Positions 11,850 to 22,119 of a DNA stretch of 64,000 nucleotides are shown in pieces (position 1 is the stretch's first letter; every line of letters begins with the position of its first letter). The notes under the pieces are model-generated. The model had not been told where the DNA came from, did not search any database, and saw only the letters and a list, made by a program, of their open reading frames with translations. The stretch comes from Eutreptiella sp. 'Long Island Sound 2002' (taxonomy: Eukaryota; Euglenozoa; Euglenophyceae; Eutreptiales; Eutreptiaceae), in the NCBI GenBank assembly GCA_964036045.1, contig OZ038378.1, forward strand, positions 163,553,311 to 163,617,310, written 5' to 3'. The translations under genes and the position numbers were made by a program.

Positions 11850-14800
11850 TTGCGCCCATTTTGTGCTCAGTTTGTGGTATGGGGCCGAGACAAGGTTTGT
11901 TCGTGGTGTATAGTGCATGGCCATGACTCAAGGTGTGATGTAAGCTCAAAACCTATCAACCAGAAATTCTTTAAATTAGCATCATCAGCGAGAGCGACCG
12001 ATTTGGCATTGAAAAACATATTACAACCCATCCTTTTGATAGATTGCGCCCATTTGGTGCTCAGTTTGTGGTATGGGGCCGAGACAAGGTTTGTTCGTGG
12101 TGTATAGTGCATGGCCATGACTCAAGGTGTGATCTAAGCTCAAAACCTATAGAACAGAAATTCTTTGAATTAGCATCATCAGCGAGAGCGACCGATTTGG
12201 CATTGAAAAACATATTACAACCCATCCTTTTGATAGATTGCGCCCATTTGGTGCTCAGTTTGTGGTATGGGGCCGAGACAAGGTTTGTTCGTGGTGTATA
12301 GTGCATGGCCATGACTCAAGGTGTGATCTAAGCTCAAAACCTATCAACCAGAAATTCTTCAAATTAGCATCATCAGCGAGAGCGACCGATTTGGCATTGA
12401 AAAACATATTACAACCCATCCTTTTGATAGATTGCGCCCATTTTGTGCTCAGTTTGTGGTATGGGGCCGAGACAAGGTTTGTTCGTGGTGTATAGTGCAT
12501 GGCCATGACTCAAGGTGTGATCTAAGCTCAAAACCTATCAACCAGAAATTCTTCAAATTAGCATCATCAGCGAGAGTGACCGATTTGGCATTGAAAAAAA
12601 TATTACAACCCATCCTCTTGATAGATTGCGCCCATTTTGTGCTCAGTTTGTGGTATGGGGCCGAGACAAGGTTCGTTCGTGGTGTATAGTGCATGGCCAT
12701 GACTCAAGGTGTGATCTAAGCTCAAAACCTATCGAACAAAAATTCTTTAAATTAGCATCATCAGCGAGAGCCACCGATTTGGCATTGAAAAACATATTAC
12801 AACCCATCCTTTTGATAGATTGCGCCCATTTTGTGCTCAGTTTGTGGTATGGGGCCGAGACAAGGTTTGTTCGTGGTGTATAGTGCATGGCCATGACTCA
12901 AGGTGTGATCTAAGCTCAAAACCTATCAACCAGAAAATCTTCAAATTAGCATCATCAGCGAGAGCGACCGATTTCACATTGAAAAACATATTACAACCCA
13001 TCCTTTTGATAGCTTGCGCCCATTTTGTGCTCAGTTTGTGGTATGGGGCCGAGACAAGATTTGTTCGTGGTGTATAGTGCATGGCCACCACTCAAGGTGT
13101 GATCTAAGCTCAAAACCTATCAACCAGAAATTCTTTAAATTAGCATCATCAGCGAGAGCGACCGATTTGGCATTGAAAAACATATTACAACCCATCCTTT
13201 TGATAGATTGCGCCCATTTTGGGCTCAGTTTGTGGTATGGGGCCGAGACAAGGTTTGTTCGTGGTGTATAGTGCATGGCCATGACTCAAGGTGTGATCTA
13301 AGCTCAAAACCTATCAACCAGAATTTCTTCAAATTAGCATCATCAGCGAGAGCGACCGATTTGGCATTGAAAAACATATTACAACCCATCCTTTTGATAG
13401 ATTGCGCCCATTTTGTGCTCAGTTTGTGGTATGGGGCCGAGACAAGGTTCGTTCGTGGTGTATAGTGCATGGCCATGACTCAAGGTGTGATCTAAGCTCA
13501 AAACCTACCGACCAGAAATTCTTTAAATTAGCATCATCAGCGAGAGCGACCGATTTGGCATTGAAAAACATATTACAACCCATCCTTTTGATAGATTGCG
13601 CCCATTTTGGGCTCACTTTGTGGTATGGGGCCGAGACAAGGTTTGTTCGTGGTGTATAGTGCATGGCCATGACTCAAGGTGTGATCTAAGCTGAAAACCT
13701 ATCAACCAGAAATTCTTCAAATTAGCATCATCGGCGAGCGCGACCGATTTGGCATTGAAAAACATATTACAACCCATCCTCTTGATAGATTGCGCCCATT
13801 TTGTGGTCAGTGTGGTATGGGCCCGAGAAAAGGTTTGTTCGTGGTGTATAGTGCATGGCCATAACTCAAGGTGTGATCTAAGCTCAAAACCTATCAACCA
13901 GAAATTCTTCAAATTAGCATCATCAGCGAGAGCGACCGATTTGGCATTGAAAAACATATTACAACCCATCCTTTTTATAGATTGCGCCCATTTTGTGCTC
14001 AGTTTGTGGTATGGGGCCGAGACAAGATTTGTTCGTGGTGTATAGTGCATGGCCATGACTCAAGGTGTCATCTAAGCTCAAAACCTATCAACCAGAAATT
14101 CTTCAAATTAGCATCATCAGCGAGAGCAACCGATTTGGCATTGAAAAACATATTACAACCCATCCTTTTGATAGATTGCGCCCATTTTGGGCTCAGTTTG
14201 TGGTATGGGGCCGAGACAAGGTTTGTTCGTGGTGTATAGTGCATGGCCATGACTCAAGGTGTGATCTAAGCTCAAAACCTATCAACCAGAAATTCTTTGA
14301 ATTAGCATCATCAGCGAGAGCGACCGATTTGGCATTGAAAAACATATTACAACTTATCCTTTTGACAGATTGCGCCCTTTTTGGGCTCGGTTTGTGGTAT
14401 GGGGCCGAGACAAGGTTTGTTCGTGGTGTATAGTGCATGGCCATGACTCAAGGTGTGATCTAAGCTGAAAACCTATCGACCAGAAATTCTTCAAACTAGC
14501 ATCATCAGCGAGAGCGACCGATTTGGCATTGAAAAACATATTACAACCCATCCTTTTCATAGATTGCGCCCATTTTGTGCTCAGTGTGGTATGGGCCCGA
14601 GAAAAGGTTTGTTCGTGGTGTATAGTGCATGGCCATAACTCAAGGTGTGATCTAAGCTCAAAACCTATCAACCAGAAATTCTTCAAATTAGCATCATCAG
14701 CGAGAGCGACCGATTTGGCATTGAAAAACATATTACAACCCATCCTTTTGATAGATTGCGCCCATTTTGTGCTCAGTTTGTGGTATGGGGCCGAGACAAG

Positions 14801-14949
14801 ATTTGTTCGTGGTGTATAGTGCATGGCCATGACTCAAGGTGTGATCTAAGCTCAAAACCTATCAACCAGAAATTCTTCAAATTAGCATCATCAGCGAGAG
14901 CGACCGATTTGGCATTGAAAAACATATTACAACCCATCCTTCTGATAGA
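11850..14949 (+). repeat. Copy 2 of the HOR, 16 monomers (3100 bp)
   Basis: This copy matches 8555-11849 marker for marker, at a shift of 3294-3295 bp up to 12819 and 3100 bp from 12820 on. The change of shift marks the exact position of the one-monomer difference. 192-bp units lie at 13790 and 14564. A few private changes exist (CGAGCGCGACC at 13736, CCTTTTTATAG at about 13972), so the copies are recent but not identical. The copy ends at about 14949 with CCTTCTGATAG, the same boundary marker as at 11840. Confidence 0.92.
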
Positions 14950-17273
14950 TTGCGCTCATTTTGGGCTCAGTTTGCCGTATGGGGCCGAGACAAGGTTTGT
15001 TCGTGGTGTATAGTGCATGGCCATGACTCAAGGTGTGATCTAAGCTCAAAACCTATCAACCAGAAATTCTTCAAATTAGCATCATCAGCGAGAGCGACCG
15101 ATTTGGCATTGAAAAACATATTACAACCCATCCTTTTGATAGATTGCGCCCATTTTGGGCTCACTTTGTGGTATGGGGCCGAGACAAGGTTCGTTCGTGG
15201 TGTATAGTGCATGGCCATGACTCAAGGTGTGATCTAAGCTCAAAACCTATCAACCAGAAATTCTTTAAATTAGCATCATCAGCGAGAGCGACCGATTTGG
15301 CATTGAAAAACATATTACAACCCATCCTTTTGATAGATTGCGCCCATTTTGGGCTCAGTTTGTGGTATGGGGCCGAGACAAGGTTTGTTCGTGGTGTATA
15401 GTGCATGGCCATGACTCAAGGTGTGATCTAAGCTGAAAACCTATCGACCAGAAATTCTTCAAATTAGCATCATCAGCGAGAGCGACCGATTTGGCATTGA
15501 AAAACATATTACAACCCATCCTTTTGATAGATTGCGCCCATTTTGTGCTCAGTGTGGTATGGGCCCGAAAAAAGGTTTGTTCGTGGTGTATGGTGCATGG
15601 CCATAACCCAAGGTGTGATCTAAGCTCAAAACCTATCAACCAGAAATTCTTCAAATTAGCATCATCAGCGAGAGCGACCAATTTGGCATTGAAAAACATA
15701 TTACAACCCATGCTCTTGATAGATTGCGCCCATTTTGTGCTCAGTTTGTGGTATGGGGCCGAGACACGGTTTGTTCGTGGTGTATAGTGCATGGCCATGA
15801 CTCAAGGTGTGATCTAAGCTCAAAACCTATCAACCAGAAATTCTTCAAATTAGCATCATCAGCGAGAGCGACCGATTTGGCATTGAAAAACATATTACAA
15901 CCCATCCTTTTGATAGATTGCGCCCATTTTGTGCTCAGTTTGTGGTATGGGGCCGAGACAAGATTTGTTCGTGGTGTATAGTGCATGGCCATGACTCAAC
16001 GTGTGATCTAAGCTCAAAACCTATCAACCAGAAATTCTCTAAATTAGCATCATCAGCGAGAGCGACCGATTTGGCATTGAAAAACATATTACAACCCATC
16101 CTTTTGATAGATTGCGCCCATTTTGTGCTCAGTCTGTGGTATGGGGCCGAGACAAGGTTCGTTCGTGGTGTATAGTGCATGGCCATGACTCAAGGTGTGA
16201 TCTAAGCTCAAAACCTATCGACCAGAAATTCCTTAAATTAGCATCATCAGCGAGAGCGACCGATTTGGCATTGAAAAACATATTACAACCCATCCTTTTG
16301 ATAGATTGCGCCCATTTTGTGCTCAGTTTGTGGTATGGGGCCGAGACAAGGTTCGTTCGTGGTGTATAGTGCATGGCCATGACTCAAGGTGTGATCTAAG
16401 CTCAAAACCTATCAACCAGAAATTCTTTAAATTAGCATCATCAGCGAGAGCGACCGATTCGGCATTGAAAAACATATTACAACCCATCCTTTTGATAGAT
16501 TGCGCGCATTTTGTGCTCAGTTTGTGGTATGGGGCCGAGACAAGGTTTGTTCGTGGTGTATAGTGCATGGCCATGACTCAAGGTGTGATCTAAGCTCAAA
16601 ACCTATCGAACAGAAATTCTTTAAATTAGCATCATCAGCGAGAGCGACCGATTTGGCATTGAAAAACATATTACAACCCATCCTTTTGATAGATTGCGCC
16701 CATTTTGGGCTCAGTTTGTGGTATGGGGCCGAGACAAGGTTTGTTCGTGGTGTATAGTGCATGGCCATGACTCAAGGTGTGATCTAAGCTGAAAACCTAT
16801 CGACCAGAAATTCTTCAAATTAGCATCATCAGCGAGAGCGACCGATTTGGCATTGAAAAATATATTACAACCCATCCTTTTGATAGATTGCGCCCATTTT
16901 GTGCTCAGTGTGGTATGGGCCCGAGAAAAGGTTTGTTCGTGGTGTATAGTGCATGGCCATAACTCAAGGTGTGATCTAAGCTCAAAACCTATCAACCAGA
17001 AATTCTTCAAATTAGCATCATCAGCGAGAGCGACCGATTTGGCATTGAAAAACATATTACAACCCATCCTTTTGATAGATTGCGCCCATTTTGTGCTCAG
17101 TTTGTGGTATGGGGCCGAGACAAGGTTTGTTCGTGGTGTATAGTGCATGGCCATGACTCAACGTGTGATCTAAGCTCAAAACCTATCAACCAGAAATTCT
17201 TCAAATTAGCATCATCAGCGAGAGCGACCGATTTGGCATTGAAAAACATATTACAACCCATCCTTTTGATAGA

Positions 17274-17467
17274 TTGCGCCCATTTTGTGCTCAGTTTGTG
17301 GTATGGGGCCGAGACAAGGTTTGTTCGTGGTGTATAGTGCATGGCCATGACTCAAGGTGTGATCTAAGCTCAAAACCTATCAACCAGAAATTCTTCAAAT
17401 TAGCATCATCAGCGAGAGCGACCGATTTGGCATTGAAAAACATATTACAACCCATCCTTTTGATAGA
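17274..17467 (+). repeat. Representative consensus-like 194-bp monomer
   Basis: This unit carries the common base at every position I use as a marker and serves as a reference. It holds TTGCGCCCATTTTG at the start, GGTATGGGGCCGAGACAAGG near unit positions 27-46, a perfect 10-bp palindrome CATGGCCATG at 17340-17349, GATC at 17361-17364, AGCT at 17367-17370, two AAATT tracts 9 bp apart (17388 and 17397), a CpG cluster AGCGAGAGCGACCG at 17411-17424, and an A5 tract at 17436-17440. GC content is 84/194. The main variable sites in other units are the TTTG at unit positions 21-24 (deleted to give 192 bp), TCAAGG/TCAACG, GATCTAAG/GATGTAAG, TATCAACC/TATCGACC/TATCGAAC, CTTCAAA/CTTTAAA/CTTTGAA, GACCGAT/GACCAAT/GACTGAT, AACAT/ACCAT, AACCC/AATCC, and TTTTGATAG/CTTTGATAG/TTTTGAGAC. 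Confidence 0.95.
17340..17349. other. Perfect 10-bp palindrome CATGGCCATG in reference monomer
   Basis: CATGGCCATG equals its own reverse complement. Allowing one bulged G it extends to AGT-G-CATGGCCATG-ACT, about 13 bp per arm-plus-centre. The motif recurs once per unit through the array. Exceptions include CATGGCCATA (for example near 670, 3785, 11530), CATGGCAATG (35552, 37681, 37875), CATGACCATG (36514, 38069, 54020), CATTGCCATG (32250) and CATAGCCATG (34184, 34569). The centre is TGGCCA, so MscI should cut most units and give a 194-bp ladder. A role in cruciform formation or protein binding is inference. The minus-strand ATG of the recurring open frame lies inside this motif, which is coincidental. 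Confidence 0.85.
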
Positions 17468-20179
17468 TTGCGCCCATTTTGTGCTCAGTTTGTGGTATGG
17501 GGCCGAGACAAGGTTCGTTCGTGGTGTATAGTGCATGGCCATGACTCAAGGTGTGATCTAAGCTGAAAACCTATCAACCAGAAATTCTTCAAATTAGCAT
17601 CATCAGCGAGAGCGACCGATTTGGCATTGAAAAACATATTACAACCCATCCTTTTGATAGATTGCGCCCATTTTGTGCTCAGTTTGTGGTATGGGGCCGA
17701 GACAAGGTTCGTTCGTGGTGTATAGTGCATGGCCATGACTCAAGGTGTGATCTAAGCTCAAAACCTATCAACCAGAAATTCTTTAAATTAGCATCATCAG
17801 CGAGAGCGACCGATTTGGCATTGAAAAACATATTACAACCCATCCTTTTGATAGATTGCGCCCATTTTGTGCTCAGTTTGTGGTATGGGGCCGAGACAAG
17901 GTTTGTTTGTGGTGTATAGTGCATGGCCATGACTCAAGGTGTGATCTAAGCTCAAAACCTATCGAACAGAAATTCTTTAAGTTAGCATCATCAGCGAGAG
18001 CGACCGATTTGGAATTGAAAAACATATTACAACCCATCATTTTGATAGATTGCGCCCATTTTGGGCTCAGTTTGTGGTATGGGGCCGAGACAAGGTTTGT
18101 TCGTGGTGTATAGTGCATGGCCATGACTCAGGGTGTGATCTAAGCTGAAAACCTATCGACCAGAAATTCTTCAAATTAGCATCATCAGCGAGACCGACAG
18201 ATTTGGCATTGAAAAACATATTACAACCCATCCTTTTGATAGATTGCGCCCATTTTGTGCTCAGTGTGGTATGGGCCCGAGAAAAGGTTTGTTCGTGGTG
18301 TATAGTGCATGGCCATAACTCAAGGTGTGATCTAAGCTCAAAACCTATCAACCAGAAATTCTTCAAATTAGCATCATCAGCGAGAGCGACCGATTTGGCA
18401 TTGAAAAACATATTACAACCCATCCTTTTGATAGATTGCGCCCATTTTGTGCTCAGTTTGTGGTATGGGGCCGAGACAAGGTTTGTTCGTGGTGTATAGT
18501 GCATGGCCATGACTCAACGTGTGATCTAAGCTCAAAACCTATCAACCAGAAATTCTTCAAGTTAGCATCATCAGCGAGAGCGACCGATTTGGCATTGAAA
18601 AACATATTACAACCCATCCTTTTGATGAATTGCGCCCATTTTGTGCTCAGTTTGTGGTGTGGGGCCGAGACAAGGTTTGTTCGTGGTGTATAGTGCATGG
18701 CCATGACTCAAGGTGTGATCTAAGCTCAAAACCTATCAACCAGAAATTCTTCAAATTAGCATCATCAGCGAGAGCGAGCAATTTGGCATTGAAAAACATA
18801 TTACAACCCATCCTTTTGATAGATTGCGCCCATTTTGTGCTCAGTTTGTGGTATGAGGCCGAGACAAGGTTCGTTCGTGGTGTATAGTGCATGGCCATGA
18901 CTCAAGGTGTGATCTAAGCTCAAAACCTATCAACCAGAAATTCTTCAAATTAGCATCATCAGCGAGAGCGACCGATTTGGCATTGAAGAACATATTACAA
19001 CCCATCCTTTTGATAGATTGCGCCCATTTTGTGCTCAGTTTGTGGTATGGGGCCGAGACAAGGTTTGTTCGTGGTGTATAGTGCATGGCCATGACTCAAG
19101 GTGTGATCTAAGCTCAAAACCTATCAACCAGAAATTCTTTGAATTAGCATCATCAGCGAGAGCGACCGATTTGGCATTGAAAAACATATTACAACCCATC
19201 CTTTTGATAGATTGCGCCCATTTTGTGCTCAGTGTGGTATGGCGCCGAGACAAGGTTCGTTCGTGGTGTATAGTGCATGGCCATGACTCAAGGTGTGATC
19301 TAAGCTCAAAACCTATCAACCAGAAATTCTTTAAATTAGCATCATCAGCGAGAGCGACCGATTTGGCATTGAAAAACATATTACAACCCATCCTTTTGAT
19401 AGATTGCGCCCATTTTGTGCTCAGTTTGTGGTATGGGGCCGAGACAAGGTTTGTTCGTGGTGTATAGTGCATGGCCATGACTCAAGGTGTGATCTAAGCT
19501 CAAAACCTATCGAACAGAAATTCTTTAAATTAGCATCATTAGCGAGAGCGACAGATTTGGCATTGAAAAACATATTACAACCCATCCTTTTGATAGATTG
19601 CGCCCATTTTGTGCTCAGTTTGTGGTATGGGGCCGAGACAAGGTTTGTTCGTGGTGTATCGTGCATGGCCATGACTCAAGGTGTGATCTAAGCTCAAAAC
19701 GGATCAACCAGAAATTCTTTAAATTAGCATCATCAGCGGGAGCGACCGATTTGGCATTGAAAAACATATTACAACCCATCCTTTTGATAGATTGCGCCCA
19801 TTTTGTGCTCAGTTTGTGGTATGGGGCCGAGACAAGGTTCGTTCGTGGTGTATAGTGCATGGCCATGACTCAGGGTGTGATCTAAGCTCAAAACCTATCA
19901 ACCAGAAATTCTTTAAATTAGCATCATCAGCGAGAGCGACCGATTTGGCATTGAAAACCATATTACAACCCATCCTTTTGATAGATTGCGCCCATTTTGT
20001 GCTCAGTTTGTGGTATGGGGCCAAGACAAGGTTTGTTCGTGGTGTATAGTGCATGGCCATGACTCAACGTGTGATGTAAGCTCAGAACCTATCAACCAGA
20101 AATTCTTCAAATTAGCATCATCGGCGAGAGCGACCGATTTGGCATTGAAAAACATATTACAACCCATCCTTTTGATAGA

Positions 20180-20567
20180 TTGCGCCCATTTTGTGCTCAG
20201 TTTGTGGTATGGGGCCGAGACAAGGTTTGTTCGTGGTGTATAGTGCATGGCCATGACTCAAGGTGTGATCTAAGGTCAAAACCTATCAACCAGAAATTCT
20301 TTCAATTAGCATCATCAGCGAGAGCGACCGATTTGGCATTGAAAAACATATTACAACCCATCCTTTTGATAGATTGCGCCCATTTTGTGCTCAGTTTGTG
20401 GTATGGGGCCGAGACAAGGTTTGTTCGTGGTGTATAGTGCATGGCCATGACTCCAGGTGTGATCTAAGGTCAAAACCTATCAACCAGAAATTCTTTCAAT
20501 TAGCATCATCAGCGAGAGCGACCGATTTGGCATTGAAAAACATATTACAACCCATCCTTTTGATAGA
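20180..20567 (+). repeat. Adjacent near-identical monomer pair
   Basis: Two neighbouring units (20180-20373 and 20374-20567) share CTAAGGTCAAAACC and TTCTTTCAATTAGC and differ at very few places (CTCAAGG versus CTCCAGG). This is a single-monomer tandem duplication. Confidence 0.8.
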
Positions 20568-21925
20568 TTGCGCCCATTTTGTGCTCAGTTTGTGGTATGG
20601 GGCGGAGACAAGGTTCGTTCGTGGTGTATAGTGCATGGCCATGACTCAAGGTGTGATCTAAGCTCAAAACCTATCGATCAGAAATTCTTTAAATTAGCAT
20701 CATCAGCGAGAGCGACCGATTTGGCATTGAAAAACATATTACAACCCATCCTTTTGATAGATTGCGCCCATTTTGTGCTCAGTTTGTGGTATGGGGCCGA
20801 GACAAGGTTTGTTCGTGGTGTATAGTGCATGGCCATGACTCAAGGTGTGATCTAAGCTCAAAACCTATCAACGAGAAATTCTTCAAATTAGCATCATCAG
20901 CGAGAGCGACCAATTTGGCATTGAAAAACATATTACAACCCGTCCTTTTGATAGATTGCGCCCATTCTGTGCTCAGTTTGTGGTATGGGGCCGAGACAAG
21001 GTTTGTTCGTGGTGTATAGTGCATGGCCATGACTCAAGGTGTGATCTAAGCTCAAAACCTATCAACCAGAAATTCTTTAAATTAGCATCATCAGCGAGAG
21101 CGACCGATTTGGCATTGAAAAACATATTACAACCCATCCCTTTGATAGATTGCGCCCATTTTGTGCTCAGTTTGTGGTATGGGGCCGAGACAAGGTTCGT
21201 TCGTGGTGTATAGTGCATGGCCATGACTCAAGGTGTGATCTAAGCTCAAAACCTATCAACCAGAAATTCTTTAAATTAGCATCATCAGCGAGAGCGACCG
21301 ATTTGGCATTGAAAAACATATTACAACCCATCCCTTTGATAGATTGCGCCCATTTTGTGCTCAGTTTGTGGTATGGGGCCGAGACAAGGTTTGTTCGTGG
21401 TGTATAGTGCATGGCCATGACTCAAGGTGTGATCTAAGCTCAAAACCTATCAACCAGAAATTCTTCAAATTAGCATCATCAGCGAGAGCGACCGATTTGG
21501 CATTGAAAAACATATTACAACCCATCCTTTTGATAGATTGCGCCCATTTTGTGCTCAGTTTGTGGTATGGGGCCGAGACAAGGTTCGTTCGTGGTGTATA
21601 GTGCATGGCCATGACTCAAGGTGTGATCTAAGCTCAAAACTTATCGATCAGAAATTCTTTAAATTAGCATCATCAGCGAGAGCGACCGATTTGGCATTGA
21701 AAAACATAATACAACCCATCCTTTTGATAGATTCCGCCCATTTTGTGCTCAGTTTGTGGTTTGGGGCCGAGACAAGGTTTGTTCGTGGTGTATAGTGCAT
21801 GGCCATGACTCAAGGTGTGATCTAAGCTCAAAACCTATCAACGAGAAATTCTTCAAATTAGCATCATCAGCGAGAGCGACCAATTTGGCATTGAAAAACA
21901 TATTACAACCCATCCTTTTGATAGA
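20568..21925 (+). repeat. Five-monomer shifted repeat (970 bp)
   Basis: Units at 20568 and 20762 match 21538 and 21732 at a shift of 970 bp (5 x 194). Shared markers are TATCGATCAG (20674) or TTATCGATCAG (21642), then ATCAACGAGAAATTC with GACCAATTTGG. Beyond these two units the match is lost. Confidence 0.7.
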
Positions 21926-22119
21926 TTGCGCCCATTTTGTGCTCAGTTTGTGGTATGGGGCCGAGACAAGGTTTGTTCGTGGTGTATAGTGTATGGCCAT
22001 GACTCAAGGTGTGATCTAAGGTCAAAACCTATCAACCAGAAATTCTTTAAATTAGCATCATCAGCGGGAGCGACCGATTTGGCATTGAAAAACATATTAC
22101 AACCCATCCTTGGGATAGA

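Larger units (their letters stand above)
15338..18629 (+). repeat. Seven-monomer HOR, period 1356 bp
   Basis: 192-bp units fall at 15532, 16888 and 18244, each 1356 bp apart (six 194-bp units plus one 192-bp unit). Around each lies GCTGAAAACCTATCGACC immediately upstream and GGGCCCGA(G/A)AAAAGG. The TATCGAACAG unit before the block (16500 and 17856) also repeats at this period. Conservation is strongest around the 192-bp unit and weaker in the middle of the period. Confidence 0.8.

Noticed and set aside
16155-16172. RNA polymerase III B-box-like GGTTCGTTC
   Set aside because: Only the first six bases fit the GGTTCRANNCC consensus, the site is GGTTTG in most units, and no A box lies at a suitable distance.
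17318-17334. CENP-B box-like site around TTCGTGG
   Set aside because: The mammalian CENP-B box needs TTCG, then A and CGGG at fixed spacing. TTCGTGGTGTATAGTG lacks the A and the CGGG, and no other place in the monomer fits better on either strand.
17274-17542. Overlapping 85-codon plus-strand and 83-codon minus-strand open frames repeated in almost every monomer
   Set aside because: They recur at the 194-bp period, the plus frame starts at TTG rather than ATG, several units have stops (for example TTCAAATAAGC at 4799 and GTGGTAAGG at 7806), and indels are not kept in frame. They are a property of the repeat, not genes.
18533-18550. Yeast CDEI-like element on the minus strand (ATCACACG in units with TCAACGTGTGATC)
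   Set aside because: It has one mismatch to RTCACRTG, occurs only in the minority TCAACG variant, and no CDEIII-like element is present. A match of this length is expected by chance.
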